A stretch of 64,000 nucleotides of DNA from an uncultured Acetobacteraceae bacterium (lineage in GTDB: Bacteria; Pseudomonadota; Alphaproteobacteria; Acetobacterales; Acetobacteraceae), in the NCBI GenBank assembly GCA_903895595.1, contig CAITUP010000041.1:29360-93359 (forward strand), written 5' to 3'. How positions within the stretch are numbered: the stretch's first letter is position 1; every line of letters begins with the position of its first letter. The notes below the pieces were generated by a model. It had not been told where the DNA came from. It saw only the letters and a program-made list of their open reading frames with translations, and did no database searches. The translations under genes and the position numbers were made by a program. Shown piece by piece: positions 1-9,252 of this stretch.

Positions 1-2
1 AC

Positions 3-323
3 GCGGCGACCGGCGTGAGCTTCGACAATCCGGATTTCGTGGACGTGGTCATCCAGTCCTACCGTCACCGGCATCGCAACGCGCCTGGAGACCCGGCTCT
101 GGCCCCGATCGAAGCCGCGCTGGCGGCGCAACCGGCGATTACGGTGCCGACGATCGTGCTGCATGGGGAGGCTGACGGCGTCGGCCCGGCGGCTCAGTCG
201 GCGGGCGCCCACAAGCACTTCACCAACCGCTACGAACGCCGCGTCATCCCGGTGGCCGGCCACTTCCTGCCGCATGAGGCGCCGGAGACGGTGGTGCGGG
301 CGGTGAGGGATTTGCGGGTTTAG
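3..323 (+). CDS. alpha/beta hydrolase, C-terminal fragment cut by the window edge
   Basis: The reading frame is open to the left edge, so only about the last 106 residues are present. They contain the two late catalytic elements of an alpha/beta hydrolase: an acid in HGEADGV, on the strand that follows TIVLHG, and a histidine in VAGHFLPHEAPE close to the C-terminus. This layout is typical of epoxide hydrolase or haloalkane dehalogenase-like enzymes. The nucleophile lies outside the window, so the substrate cannot be guessed. A GTG at 15 could be read as a start, but a 102-residue protein would lack the nucleophile half, so truncation by the edge is the better explanation. Confidence 0.75.
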   Translation, partial: AATGVSFDNPDFVDVVIQSYRHRHRNAPGDPALAPIEAALAAQPAITVPTIVLHGEADGVGPAAQSAGAHKHFTNRYERRVIPVAGHFLPHEAPETVVRAVRDLRV

Positions 324-330
324 GGTCTGT

Positions 331-392
331 GCCGGTCGCGGCTTTCGCTTCCTCCGAGTTCTCCGAGCGAAACGCCGACGCCACCCAAGGTC
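331..392. repeat. intergenic repeat, family C copy 1
   Basis: The stretch GCCGGTCGCGGC, followed by TTCGCTTCC and then GCGAAACGCCG and CCAAGGTCATG, resembles 63776-63886 at the other end of the window. That copy has the same blocks in the same order with extra sequence between them. It fills the gap between the hydrolase and the Hint gene. This is similarity seen by eye; no transposition features are visible. Confidence 0.4.
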
Positions 393-443
393 ATGCGCGT
401 CCCGCGTTGCCGCCGAACCCCAACTCACGGTAACGTCCTCCGC

Positions 444-1082
444 ATGCCAAGGACCCCGACCTCTCCCATCGCCTGCTTCGTTGCGGGCACGCGCCTCGCC
501 ACCGAAAGCGGGGAGGTGCCCGTGCAGTCTCTGCGCGTCGGCGACCGCGTGCGCGCCGTGCTGACCGGCCGGTGGGAGCCGGTGGTCTGGATCGGCAAGC
601 GTGTCGTCGATTGCACCCGCCATCCCCGGAAAGAGCTGGTCTGGCCTGTCCGTGTGTCCGCCCATGCGTTCGGCCCCTGCCAGCCCGGCCGCGATCTGTG
701 GCTGTCGCCGCACCACGCCGTTTACGTCGGCGACGTGCTGATCCCGGTGGGTCTGCTGATCAATGGCACCACCATCCGCCAGATCCAGCTGCCCGCCATC
801 GCCTATTGGCACGTGGAACTGCCCCGCCACGAGGTCATCATGGCCGAGGGCATGCCGGCCGAGACCTTCCTCGACACCGGCGACCGCACCGATTTTCTGG
901 CAGAAGGCCAGTTCACGACATTGTTCCCTGTCTTTGGCGCCAACCGGTCAGGCGCCGATTGCTGCGCCCCTTTCGTCACCGAGGGCGAGGAACTGGAAGC
1001 CGCACGCGTTTTGGTCGCACAGCGGGCTGCTTTGGTCGCCTCGGCGGGTGCGCAGTCCTCGGGCAACGCGCCGTCATCGTGA
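444..1082 (+). CDS. free-standing Hint-domain (Hint_2-like) protein
   Basis: This 212-residue protein is almost entirely one Hedgehog/intein-type domain. The opening block CFVAGTRLAT carries the presumed nucleophilic Cys11, followed by VPVQSLRVGDRVRA, a second block with W-I-G-K-R, and then LSPHHAVYVGDVLIPVGLLI, the conserved SP-x-H-A-V segment of the family. Such proteins are common in Acetobacteraceae and Rhodobacteraceae, often at the end of secreted proteins; here no other domain is attached. ATG 444 was chosen because the frame before it (from 393) runs through repeat DNA and the Hint block begins ten residues after it. Its last 9 bp overlap the end of the convergent DMT gene. Function unknown; autoprocessing is inferred from the family only. 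Confidence 0.7.
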   Translation: MPRTPTSPIACFVAGTRLATESGEVPVQSLRVGDRVRAVLTGRWEPVVWIGKRVVDCTRHPRKELVWPVRVSAHAFGPCQPGRDLWLSPHHAVYVGDVLIPVGLLINGTTIRQIQLPAIAYWHVELPRHEVIMAEGMPAETFLDTGDRTDFLAEGQFTTLFPVFGANRSGADCCAPFVTEGEELEAARVLVAQRAALVASAGAQSSGNAPSS

Positions 1083-1940
1083 TCGCCGCACACGCTCCCG
1101 GTGCGCGGTATATAGGCCACTGGCGGCGATGATCGCGGCACCGACGAGCGTCCAATGGTCGGGCAGGGCGCCGAACACCGCGAACCCCGCGATGCTCGCC
1201 CAGATCAGTTGGCTGTAGGTGAACGGCGCGAGCGTCGAGGCCGCGGTATGGCGGTGCGCCAGGACCACCATCCACTGACCCAGCGACGACAGAACCCCCA
1301 GGAACAGCGCCAACCCCAGTTGTTTGGGCGACGGCCAGACGCAGTCGAACGGCATCGCGATTGTCAGAGCGATGACCCCAATGCCGGACGAACACAGCAG
1401 CGTCGTGTTCGGATGGTCGGTTGTCGCGATCTTGCGCGTGACAATCAGCGCCGTCGCCCAACAGAACGACGATGCGATCCCCCAGAACGCCGCCGGCTGA
1501 AACCCGGACGAACCCGGTCGCACCACGATCAATACGCCGGCCATCCCGACCATAACGGCGGCCCAGCGGCGGATGCCCACGACCTCCCCCAGCAGCGGAA
1601 TGGACAGGATCGTGATGAGCAGAGGCGACAAAAAGCTGATCGTGGTCGCCTCGGCGATGGGCATCTGGCGCACCCCGAACACGAACAGGACCGACGAGCC
1701 GGTGACGCACAACCCGCGCAAAAGCTGGAACCGGGGGTTGTTGGGCCGCAGCGCCCGCCATGACATCCCGCGCGCCAGCATGGCCGCGAAACCGAAGAAC
1801 AGGACGTAGCGGATCCACGCCATCTCGATCACCGGCAGCGTCGCGCTGAGGTATTTGGCGGTGGTGTCGGCGATCGCGAACAGCACGGTCGCGCCGCTGT
1901 GCAACGCGATCCCGCGAATCGGGTCTTCCGTCTGAGCCAT
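1074..1940 (-). CDS. DMT-superfamily (EamA) transporter
   Basis: The product has 288 residues and about ten hydrophobic segments in two repeats, each an EamA unit. The first contains EMAWIRYVLFFGFAAML and the second ends with LAPFTYSQLIWASIAGFAVF and GAAIIAASGLYTAHRE, the usual end of this family. It sits in the inner membrane and probably exports small metabolites; the substrate cannot be read from sequence. The gene is divergent from the dioxygenase, with starts about 50 bp apart, and convergent with the Hint gene. A related but broken EamA gene is present at 43316-43760. Confidence 0.85.
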   Translation of the reverse strand: MAQTEDPIRGIALHSGATVLFAIADTTAKYLSATLPVIEMAWIRYVLFFGFAAMLARGMSWRALRPNNPRFQLLRGLCVTGSSVLFVFGVRQMPIAEATTISFLSPLLITILSIPLLGEVVGIRRWAAVMVGMAGVLIVVRPGSSGFQPAAFWGIASSFCWATALIVTRKIATTDHPNTTLLCSSGIGVIALTIAMPFDCVWPSPKQLGLALFLGVLSSLGQWMVVLAHRHTAASTLAPFTYSQLIWASIAGFAVFGALPDHWTLVGAAIIAASGLYTAHRERVRRSR

Positions 1941-1989
1941 GCGGGCTTATACCTGTCGCATCGTTCGCATGAGGACCGGGGAAAACGCG

Positions 1990-3072
1990 ATGCAGCCCAT
2001 CAACGCCACTGCCCGTTCGGCCTGGACCGCCGCCAGCCTGAACGCCAATCCCTCGTGGATTTACGAGCTGGACGACCGCGCCCGCCGCGACCTGACGCAG
2101 GCCGTCAAATCGGTCCGTGACCCCGACAGGACGCTGTTCGACTATAGGCGGGACGAGTTCGACCTCGGTTCCGCTTGGCCCGTGTTCGCCGGCGCGTTGA
2201 AGGAGATCAAGGACGGCACCGGCTTCGCCATCCTGCGCGGCCTGCCCCGCGAAGGTCTGACGGCAGAGGAGTTCGAACTTCTGACCTGGGCCATCGGCCT
2301 GCACACCGGCGTCGCGCGTCCGCAGGGGAAAGCCAGCCAGTACCTGTCCGCCGTGCGCGATGCCGGCGTCGTCTACCGGTCCGGGAAGGGGCGTGGATAC
2401 TCGTCGAACGCCGATCTGGATTTCCACACCGACAGCGCCGATATTGTCCTGCTGACCTGCTACAACGTCGCCCGTTCGGGGGGTATGAGCATGGTGTCCA
2501 GCTCCGTCACCGCGCACAATATTCTGGCCATCGAACGGCCCGATCTGGCCGAACTGCTGCACCGACCCTTCCATTTCAGCCGCCAGCAGGAAGAAGCGCC
2601 GGATGAGGCGCCGTTCTACCCGAACCCCATCTACGATGTGTCCGAGGGCGTCCTGTGCAGCAAATGGAATCGTAACCGCGTCCGTTCGGCGCAGGCTTTG
2701 GACGGCGTGCCCACGCTGACGGCGCAGCAGCAGGAGGCGTTGGATTTGCTGGACAACATTCTCCGCCGCCCCGACGTCATGCACGCGATGTATCTGCGCC
2801 CCGGCGACATGCAGGTGCTGAACAATCACGTCACCTTACATTCCCGCACCGAGTTCGAGGATCATGACGATCCCGCCTTGAAACGGTGCCTGTTCCGCCT
2901 GTGGCTGGCCCCGCCGAATTGGCCGACGCTGCCGGAATCGTGGCGCCCCGCGTATCGGGCGGTTGAGGCCGCGACGGTGCGCGGCGGGATCAAGGGGCAC
3001 GTGTACGACGACGCGCGCCGGGCATACGAAACCCGGCAAGCCGCCGATTTGGGGATGCGCTTGGCGGGTTGA
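1990..3072 (+). CDS. TauD/TfdA-family 2-oxoglutarate/Fe(II) dioxygenase
   Basis: This 360-residue protein has the TauD fold. The HxD iron motif is His146-Thr-Asp148 in LDFHTDSAD, the distal ligand is probably His284 in NNHVTLHSRTEF, and the 2-oxoglutarate-binding arginine is probably in RCLFRLWLAPP near residue 303. It belongs to the gamma-butyrobetaine hydroxylase-like branch judged by length and the TDGTGFAILRG-like start of the catalytic domain. ATG 1990 is preferred over ATG 1939: the earlier start overlaps the divergent DMT start codon, and GAGGACCGGGGA lies just before 1990. Substrate unknown. A perfect hairpin follows the stop. Confidence 0.85.
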   Translation: MQPINATARSAWTAASLNANPSWIYELDDRARRDLTQAVKSVRDPDRTLFDYRRDEFDLGSAWPVFAGALKEIKDGTGFAILRGLPREGLTAEEFELLTWAIGLHTGVARPQGKASQYLSAVRDAGVVYRSGKGRGYSSNADLDFHTDSADIVLLTCYNVARSGGMSMVSSSVTAHNILAIERPDLAELLHRPFHFSRQQEEAPDEAPFYPNPIYDVSEGVLCSKWNRNRVRSAQALDGVPTLTAQQQEALDLLDNILRRPDVMHAMYLRPGDMQVLNNHVTLHSRTEFEDHDDPALKRCLFRLWLAPPNWPTLPESWRPAYRAVEAATVRGGIKGHVYDDARRAYETRQAADLGMRLAG

Positions 3073-3080
3073 TGCACGAA

Positions 3081-3108
3081 CGTGTATACGGGGTAACCCG
3101 TATACACG
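3081..3108. terminator. hairpin between convergent genes
   Basis: A perfect 12-bp stem (CGTGTATACGGG against CCCGTATACACG) with a GTAA loop lies 9 bp after the dioxygenase stop and 9 bp before the end of the convergent gene. No clear T-run follows on either strand, so rho-independent termination is inferred from position and symmetry. Confidence 0.6.
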
Positions 3109-3117
3109 CCGTGGCGG

Positions 3118-4116
3118 TCATGACTGCTTGCGCAGCGTCGCGACCGAGACATGCGGCCAGGTCATGCCGTTGAAGTTCAAGAACACCGTCTGGGTGTACT
3201 GAAGTTGCAGGAACGCCGAGCCTTGCGGGCCCGCCGCGACGTGCTCGATCCAGAACACCGCCGTCATCTGCGCCGCGTTGGCGTTCGGGCCGGCGGGTCC
3301 GCCTTGCAGGAAAGCAATGTTGTCCGTGCCGCCCCCGACATTCGGTGCGGTCGGCACTTGCGATGCCGGCGGCTGCGGCGGTTGCTTGTTCGGCGGCAAC
3401 GGCACGGTGGTGCTGACCTCCAGCACGGTCGTCTGGGCGATCGTCTGCCCCGCGAGCGCCGCCGTCAGCACCGAGTTCGGATTATTCACCATCGCCTGCG
3501 TGATGCTCGGCGGAACCGGATTGGGGGAGCGGAAGGTGCTGGGCAGCGACAGATTGGCTTCGTTGAACGGCGGAAACGCCACAGAAGTCACGGCCGGCGG
3601 TTGCGTGCCGATCGGGAACGGACGGATGCTGACCGGATTGATGACCGGCCCGCCGGCGACGGTAAAAGCCTGACCCTGTGCGTTCACCGTGGTGCCGTGC
3701 GGGATGGACGCCATCCGCACGACGGTCGCCGGTTCGGCCGGATTGGTTGTCGCGGGAACGGTGACCCAAAAGCCCGGTTCGACGTGGATGCCGCCGCCGG
3801 TCAGCGCGTCGGACACCTGTTGCAGGTAATGGATCCCGAACAGTTCGATATCCGGCTGCAGCAGGCCGCGGTTCGGGATGCTGCCGATGCTGGCGGAGAA
3901 TTCCAGCGTTTCCTTCGTCAGGTTCAGTTCCAGGAAGCGGTCCGACGTCGCCACCGGGAAGAATGGCCGCCAAATCTGGTTGAAGCCCGGTCCAACCCAT
4001 TTCCCCGGCAAATCGGCGAGCGCACCCAACGGATTGATCGCCGGACCCGGCGGCACGTAACCCGGCCGGATCAGCGGGCTGGTCGGTATCATCTTCACGT
4101 TCATTTCGAATGCCAT
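3118..4116 (-). CDS. uncharacterised protein, possibly a calycin/nitrobindin-like barrel
   Basis: The product has about 332 residues, no signal peptide and no membrane segment. The region around residues 35-55 has a G-K-W-x-G-x-G-x-N-x-I-W-R-P pattern, followed by alternating hydrophobic strands (DRFLELNLTKETLEF, then GIHYLQQVSD and GIHVEPGFWVTVP). This reminds me of heme-binding or nitrobindin-like beta-barrels, but I cannot show homology. Around residues 245-280 it has a proline-rich linker (PPNKQPPQPPASQVP) before a last strand-rich part. ATG 4116 is preceded by GGGGA and is preferred over the in-frame ATGs at 4128 and 4236. It is divergent from moeA across an AT-rich spacer. Confidence 0.6.
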   Translation of the reverse strand: MAFEMNVKMIPTSPLIRPGYVPPGPAINPLGALADLPGKWVGPGFNQIWRPFFPVATSDRFLELNLTKETLEFSASIGSIPNRGLLQPDIELFGIHYLQQVSDALTGGGIHVEPGFWVTVPATTNPAEPATVVRMASIPHGTTVNAQGQAFTVAGGPVINPVSIRPFPIGTQPPAVTSVAFPPFNEANLSLPSTFRSPNPVPPSITQAMVNNPNSVLTAALAGQTIAQTTVLEVSTTVPLPPNKQPPQPPASQVPTAPNVGGGTDNIAFLQGGPAGPNANAAQMTAVFWIEHVAAGPQGSAFLQLQYTQTVFLNFNGMTWPHVSVATLRKQS

Positions 4117-4169
4117 ATTCGTCCCCATAGGTTCTGGCGACCGTGTATCGCCGGCCCGCCACCGGTTAC

Positions 4170-4250
4170 ACCAGACGCACTTATAACGACAACCATATAA
4201 ATCGAAAACCGATCCGATAAACGATTGTGTGGGCAAACATTATAGCGGCC
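4170..4250. promoter_or_regulatory. AT-rich divergent promoter region
   Basis: Between the two divergent starts lies a stretch much richer in A+T than its surroundings, with TTATAAC, ACCATATAAAT and ATTATAG. It is the likely promoter region for the minus-strand unknown gene and for moeA. No exact start site or regulator box can be assigned. Confidence 0.35.
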
Positions 4251-4337
4251 GGCGGAGGTCCTGCCGCGCCCGCTTGCCCGTGCCGCCTCCCCTGGCCCAC
4301 ATTGCACCGCCACAGACCACCCCAGGACACCACGACC

Positions 4338-5543
4338 ATGATCAGCGTCGACGAAGCCCGCACCCGTATCCTGGCCGATCTCCGCCCCACGCCGGCCGAA
4401 ATCGTCGCCCTCGCCAATGCCTGGAACCGCGTCACCGCCGCATCCGTCGTCGCGCGCCTGACGCAGCCGCCGGCAGACGTCTCCGCCATGGACGGCTACG
4501 CCCTTCGCGCCGCCGACGGCACGCTCGGCGCCACGTTGACGCAGATCGGCGCGGCGCCCGCCGGGCATCCCTTCGCGGGCACCGTCGGCGCCGGCCAGAT
4601 CGTCCGCCTGTTCACCGGCAGTGTCGTCCCCGACGGCGCCGACGCCATCCTGTTGCAGGAAGACGCGACCAAAGACGGCGACCGCATCACCGTGAACGAA
4701 GCCGTCGCCGCCGGCCGCCACATCCGCCGCGCGGGCCAGGATTTCGCGCAAGGGGATGCCGTGATCCCAGCGGGACGCAAGCTGACCGCGCGCGACGTCG
4801 GCCTCGCCGCCGCCGCCAACCATCCCTGGCTGTCCGTGCACCGACGCCCGCGCGTCGGCATCCTGGCCACCGGCGACGAGATCGCGATGCCCGGTGAGCC
4901 GATTCCCACCGGCGGCATCGTCAGCTCCAACTCCCACGCGCTGGCCGCTTTGGTAAGGGCCTCGGGCGGGGAGCCGGTGGTGCTGCCGATTGCCGCCGAC
5001 ACCAAGGAAGCCGTGGCGGCGGTCGCGGACTCGGTTCTGGGCCTGGATTTGCTGGTGACGACCGGCGGCGCCTCGGTCGGCGACCACGATCTGGTGATCT
5101 CCGGTCTGCAAACGCGGGGGTTGGTGGTGGATTTCTGGCAAATCGCGATGCGCCCCGGCAAACCGCTGCTGTTCGGGAACCTGGGCGCTGTGCCGGTGCT
5201 GGGTCTGCCCGGCAACCCCGTTTCAGCCATGGTATGCGCCATTCTGTTCCTGGTCCCGGCTCTGGCGCGCCTGTCCGGTCTGCCTGCCGCGCCGCCGCCC
5301 GCCACGACCGCGTTGTTGGGTGCCCCCGTGCGCCAGAACGACCAGCGCGCCGATCACCTGCGCGCCACCGTCGGGACCGACGCACAGGGCCGGCTGGTGG
5401 TCACGCCGTTCCCCGTTCAGGATTCGGCGATGCTACGCCGTCTGGCCACCGCCGATGCGCTGATCCTGCGCCCATCGCATGCCCCAGCCCTCCCCACCGG
5501 CGCCGAAGTACCCATCGTCCGCCTCGATTCGCTCGGCCTTTGA
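4338..5543 (+). CDS. moeA: molybdopterin molybdenumtransferase MoeA
   Basis: This 401-residue cytoplasmic enzyme inserts molybdate into adenylylated molybdopterin in the last step of molybdenum cofactor synthesis. Visible marks are the N-terminal helix with SVDEARTRIL, the AMDGYALRA segment, GTVGAGQIVRLFTGSVVPDGAD, the MoCF-fold motif LVTTGGASVGDHD and the PGNPVSAM loop, followed by the C-terminal domain IV. ATG 4338 was taken because the family begins there; the frame extends upstream to 4227 without homology. It lies 110 bp before lexA. In many alphaproteobacteria it follows moaC directly, but moaC is about 57 kb away here. Confidence 0.93.
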   Translation: MISVDEARTRILADLRPTPAEIVALANAWNRVTAASVVARLTQPPADVSAMDGYALRAADGTLGATLTQIGAAPAGHPFAGTVGAGQIVRLFTGSVVPDGADAILLQEDATKDGDRITVNEAVAAGRHIRRAGQDFAQGDAVIPAGRKLTARDVGLAAAANHPWLSVHRRPRVGILATGDEIAMPGEPIPTGGIVSSNSHALAALVRASGGEPVVLPIAADTKEAVAAVADSVLGLDLLVTTGGASVGDHDLVISGLQTRGLVVDFWQIAMRPGKPLLFGNLGAVPVLGLPGNPVSAMVCAILFLVPALARLSGLPAAPPPATTALLGAPVRQNDQRADHLRATVGTDAQGRLVVTPFPVQDSAMLRRLATADALILRPSHAPALPTGAEVPIVRLDSLGL

Positions 5544-5589
5544 AGCGGTTGCGCAGGTTTTCCACAGGTTGCGCTTGACGGGGCGAGGG

Positions 5590-5604
5590 GAACTAACATA
5601 GAAC
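5590..5604 (-). promoter_or_regulatory. LexA (SOS) box upstream of lexA
   Basis: The minus strand reads GTTCTATGTTAGTTC, an exact match to the alphaproteobacterial LexA operator GTTC-N7-GTTC. It lies 49 bp before the lexA start, as expected for autorepression. A second palindrome, GTTCCGAAC at 5622-5630, lies between it and the start. Confidence 0.8.
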
Positions 5605-5652
5605 ACCGGGGTTGTCGGTTTGTTCCGAACCGCTCTATGGGGAAACCCCGCC

Positions 5653-6363
5653 ATGCTCACGCGCAAGCAGTACGAACTGCTGGTTTATATCGACAAGCAT
5701 CTGAAGCAGACCGGGTTCTCCCCGAGCTTCGATGAGATGAAAGATGCGCTGAATCTGAAGTCGAAATCGGGGATTCACCGGTTGATTTCGGCCTTGGAGG
5801 AACGCGGTCACATCGGCCGGCGCCACCATCGCGCCCGCGCGCTGGAAGTGCTGCGGCTGCCGGACAATATGGAAACAGCGGCTGTTGCCCCCGCCGAAAG
5901 CGCGGCGGCTTTTGCCCCGAACGTGATCCAGGGCGATTTCTCCAGCCGTTTGCCGGGCGTGCGAGCCGCTGCCGATTCGGCGGCGGTGCAACTGCCGCTG
6001 TATGGCCGGATCGCCGCCGGTCTGCCGATCGAGGCGCTGCGCGACAGCGGCACCATGGTCGATGTTCCCATGGCCCTGCTGGGCGGCGGCGAACATTACG
6101 CGCTTGAAGTGGCGGGCGACTCGATGATCGAGGCCGGCATTCTCGACGGCGACACCGTGCTGATTCGCAAGGGTGAAGTCGCGGAAACCGGTCAGATCGT
6201 CGTCGCTCTCGTGGACGAAAACGAAGTGACGCTGAAACGGCTGCGGCGGCGCGGCAACTCCATCGCGCTGGAACCCTGCAATGCGCGCCTGAAGCCGCAG
6301 ATTTTCTCGGCTGATCGCGTCAAGGTGCAGGGCAAACTGGTCGGGCTACTGCGGAAGTACTGA
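5653..6363 (+). CDS. lexA: SOS transcriptional repressor LexA
   Basis: This 236-residue protein has an N-terminal winged helix ([17 protein letters not shown], then [22 protein letters not shown]) and a C-terminal S24 autoprotease domain. The cleavage site is Ala122-Gly123 in IAAGLPIEA, the nucleophile Ser157 in GDSMIEAGI and the general base Lys195 in EVTLKRL. All are intact, so RecA-stimulated self-cleavage should work. The linker of about 55 residues (70-115) is alanine-rich, as in alphaproteobacterial LexA. ATG 5653 matches the family start; the frame is open to 5620. It is autoregulated by the box at 5590-5604. The end overlaps the convergent comEC by 18 bp. Confidence 0.95.
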   Translation: MLTRKQYELLVYIDKHLKQTGFSPSFDEMKDALNLKSKSGIHRLISALEERGHIGRRHHRARALEVLRLPDNMETAAVAPAESAAAFAPNVIQGDFSSRLPGVRAAADSAAVQLPLYGRIAAGLPIEALRDSGTMVDVPMALLGGGEHYALEVAGDSMIEAGILDGDTVLIRKGEVAETGQIVVALVDENEVTLKRLRRRGNSIALEPCNARLKPQIFSADRVKVQGKLVGLLRKY

Positions 6364-8460
6364 TCCGCCGGGATCGAGGGCAGCCGGCGGCAGGATCGGC
6401 ACAGGCCTTGGTCTGGGCGTGGGCGGCGGCGGCACCCAAGGGCGGTCGCCGCGTGCCATTCGGTCGGTCAGCACCATCGCGCCCTCCGGCGTCAGCCAGA
6501 TCGCGGCCGCCCCCTGCCGCCAGACGGTGAAGCGGTCGACCAGCTGCGGCCATGGTCTTGGGCAAAGGCCACGTGCCGGTTCGGCGGACACGATCGCGAC
6601 GGCGTCCTTGCATTGAGTCGGACGCGAGGGGCCACGCATCAGCAGCACGCCCTTTGCCTCCGGACGCGGATGCAGCAGGCAGGAATCCTTGGCGCAGGCG
6701 ATGCCGTCGCTTTCGGTGGGAAACGGGCGCGCCGTTGGACGCATCCATAACTGCAACCAGGCATCGCGGACGAAGGCCGATCCGCCCTGGGCTTGCTGAA
6801 TGAACACCTCGCCCCCAATACGTGCCCCGATCAAGCGCGCATCGGCGGAAACCAGCACGTCCGGCGCACGTTCGGTGACCGGGGACAGCAGCCCCACCAG
6901 CATCGGCAGCACCCCGAACAGTCGCAAACGCGTGCGCCAAATCCCCAGCCACGCCAGCCCGAGGGAGAACATCGCCAGCCCCCAGGCAGGAATATGCGGC
7001 ACCGGGAACGTCGCGGCCGGCCAGGACGCGGTGGTCATGGCGACCCAGACAATCGCCTCCGACCCCCAACCCATTGGGATCAGTGCCAACCATTCCAGCC
7101 CCAGCGGCATCAGCGCCAGCGCGATCAGGCCCAGCGGCATCGTCCACATCGCCGTCATCGGCACCGCGACCATGTTCGCGACGACGAAGTAAACCTGCAC
7201 ATGCCCGAAATGATACGCGCCATACGGGGCCGAGGCGGTGCCGGCCAGCGCACTGGTCAACGCCAGAGCAACGATGTGCGATGCCAGCCGGCGGTGCCAG
7301 CTATGGCCGTGCAGTTGGCGCAACCAGGGGCGCAGCGCCTCGTACCCCGCGATCAGGGCCAGCACCGCGGAAAAACTCATCTGAAACGACACGCCGGGCA
7401 CTTCCTGCGGTTCCAGCAACATCAGCACCACGCCCGCCAGCCCCAACCCGCGCAACGAGACCACCCGCCGGTGCGTCACCGCGCCCAACGTGAACAGGCA
7501 CGCCATCGAGAAGCTGCGCACGATCGGCACATGCATCCCGGTCAGCACCATGTAGAACCCGCCCACGGCCAGAGCGACCAGCGCCGCCAGCGTCTTGGTC
7601 GGCCAGAACAGGCTGGCACGCTCCGAACAGGCGAAACCCAGGCGTGCGACCGCCATCGCGAAGCCCATGACGATGCCGATATGCAGCCCCGCCACCGCCA
7701 GCAGATGCGCCAAGCCTGAGTCGCGGAACGCCTGATGTTCGGCCTCCGGGATACTGGTCTGTCCACCGGTCAGCAGCGTGACGCAGACTGCTCCGGCCGC
7801 GCCTGGCACCACGGCGGTAATACGAGCGGCGATGGTTTCGCGGAGGCCCTGCATCCAGCGTGCGACGCCGGACGGTGTGGCTTCCGTCAGCCGCTCCACT
7901 GGTCCCAGCGCGTAACCGGAGCCGCCGAGCCCCGCGTAGAACGCGTCGCGTTGCAGGTCCCAACCGCCGGGGTAGCTGGGTGGGGCAGGGGGGCGCACCA
8001 GCGCTCGTAGTTGGGCCGTGTCTCCGGTGGCGAGCGGGCCTCGGTCGGTTTTGCGGAGGCGCACGCGGATGGTGCGGCGGAGCGGCGGACCGTCCTGGTT
8101 CAGCCGGGCGGATTCGAAGGTGACGCGCCGACCTTCCGGCAGATGTTCGACCGCGCGGACGGTGCCGGACACGACGGTGGCGTGGGTCGGCAGATCGGCC
8201 TCCAGCGGCGGTGCGCGTGCGGTCGCGAGCTGCGCCGATGCGAAGCCCAGCGCGGCCATGAAGAATGGGATGGTGAACAGGCGACCGCGTGGGACGAACC
8301 AGGACACCGTGAAGACGAGAATCGCCGCCGCTCCGCCGGTCCAAACCGGTGGTTCGAAACGGGGCATATAGTATGCCAGCACTCCCACACCCATGAAGAC
8401 GGGCAGCCAAAGCGGCACACGCTCGGCCTCCGCGTCCCACCATGCGGCGAGCGGTGTCAC
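6346..8460 (-). CDS. comEC: ComEC/Rec2-family DNA-uptake channel protein
   Basis: This 704-residue polytopic membrane protein has an N-terminal DUF4131-like region (residues 1-200: membrane segments, then an OB-like soluble domain with [23 protein letters not shown]). The competence domain follows, with [24 protein letters not shown] and many transmembrane helices. ComEC forms the inner-membrane channel for single-stranded DNA uptake. The C-terminus lacks the metallo-beta-lactamase motif (HxHxDH) of Bacillus ComEC, as is common in alphaproteobacteria, and ends with a proline-rich tail. Its start overlaps the stop of the PEP-CTERM gene by 4 bp (ATGA), so the two are probably co-transcribed. 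Confidence 0.9.
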   Translation of the reverse strand: MTPLAAWWDAEAERVPLWLPVFMGVGVLAYYMPRFEPPVWTGGAAAILVFTVSWFVPRGRLFTIPFFMAALGFASAQLATARAPPLEADLPTHATVVSGTVRAVEHLPEGRRVTFESARLNQDGPPLRRTIRVRLRKTDRGPLATGDTAQLRALVRPPAPPSYPGGWDLQRDAFYAGLGGSGYALGPVERLTEATPSGVARWMQGLRETIAARITAVVPGAAGAVCVTLLTGGQTSIPEAEHQAFRDSGLAHLLAVAGLHIGIVMGFAMAVARLGFACSERASLFWPTKTLAALVALAVGGFYMVLTGMHVPIVRSFSMACLFTLGAVTHRRVVSLRGLGLAGVVLMLLEPQEVPGVSFQMSFSAVLALIAGYEALRPWLRQLHGHSWHRRLASHIVALALTSALAGTASAPYGAYHFGHVQVYFVVANMVAVPMTAMWTMPLGLIALALMPLGLEWLALIPMGWGSEAIVWVAMTTASWPAATFPVPHIPAWGLAMFSLGLAWLGIWRTRLRLFGVLPMLVGLLSPVTERAPDVLVSADARLIGARIGGEVFIQQAQGGSAFVRDAWLQLWMRPTARPFPTESDGIACAKDSCLLHPRPEAKGVLLMRGPSRPTQCKDAVAIVSAEPARGLCPRPWPQLVDRFTVWRQGAAAIWLTPEGAMVLTDRMARGDRPWVPPPPTPRPRPVPILPPAALDPGGSVLPQ

Positions 8461-9134
8461 ACGGCGCCGCGAAGGGCGCGCCGAAACCGGAGGGCGACCA
8501 GAGGCACGGCCAGCAGGGCGACACTGGAAGGTTCGGGCACCGTTTCATGGAAGACGAACCCGCCCCGAGCCTGGCTAAGTTCGAACCTGTCGCCGACGTC
8601 GAACCCCCAGGGATCGCCGCCCTGTAGGACATAACTATCGGTGATCAGGCCGCGCGGATCGACGCGATACACGCCGGAATGGATGTCGGCATCGGCGACC
8701 AGCAGATCGACGGCCTCCCGCGCCGAACTCAGCGACACGACACCCCTGAGCCAGATCTCCACCCCCGGTCGTGCCTGATAGGCGGGGCCGTTGAAGCCGC
8801 CGACATCGCTGGCGTCGTCGGGGATGGCGATGGAAACGCGATCCCCCGGCGCCAGGACGATCCCGTTGAAAGTGAACGACAAATCCCCGGCGAAGGCGGA
8901 TACGGCGATGGTGCCGAGGTCGCCGGTAAAGGTGGAATCCCCCGTGTTGGCGATTTCCAGGTAGCCGGTGTCGGGTTCGGTGAAGGCGCCGTCGATTCGG
9001 TTCGGGAAGGGATCGGCCAGCGCATAGGCGGTGGCAATGCTCAGCGCGAAGCCCACCGGCCCCGCCTTCGCGGCGACCGCGACCAGGAGGAAGACCGTTG
9101 TCAGAAGAAGGCTGGCATTTCGCATGACGGCCAC
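8457..9134 (-). CDS. PEP-CTERM sorting-domain protein
   Basis: This 225-residue exported protein has a signal peptide (MAVMRNASLLLTTVFLLVAV, cleaved near AKA). A beta-rich domain follows (TGYLEIANTGDSTFTGDLGTIAVSAFAGDLSFTF), and the end is a classic PEP-CTERM: VPEPSSVALLAVPLVAL plus an arginine-rich tail, the signal recognised by exosortase. No exosortase gene is in the window, so it must be elsewhere if the signal is used. Coupling to comEC by a 4-bp overlap is unusual. The function of the body domain is unknown. Confidence 0.85.
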   Translation of the reverse strand: MAVMRNASLLLTTVFLLVAVAAKAGPVGFALSIATAYALADPFPNRIDGAFTEPDTGYLEIANTGDSTFTGDLGTIAVSAFAGDLSFTFNGIVLAPGDRVSIAIPDDASDVGGFNGPAYQARPGVEIWLRGVVSLSSAREAVDLLVADADIHSGVYRVDPRGLITDSYVLQGGDPWGFDVGDRFELSQARGGFVFHETVPEPSSVALLAVPLVALRFRRALRGAV

Positions 9135-9252
9135 TGGCCTATCATGCGGATGGTTAAGAAAAGGTTAACGCGGCGGCGGAAATCGACGGTTCGCCGGCTT
9201 CGCGCGAACGCCGGTGTTCCCGACCCGCGCGCGAAATAACCGACCGCTCGCC

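Noticed and set aside
976..2829. A 617-codon open frame on the minus strand
   Set aside because: It is antisense to the TauD gene and out of frame with the DMT gene; no family features.
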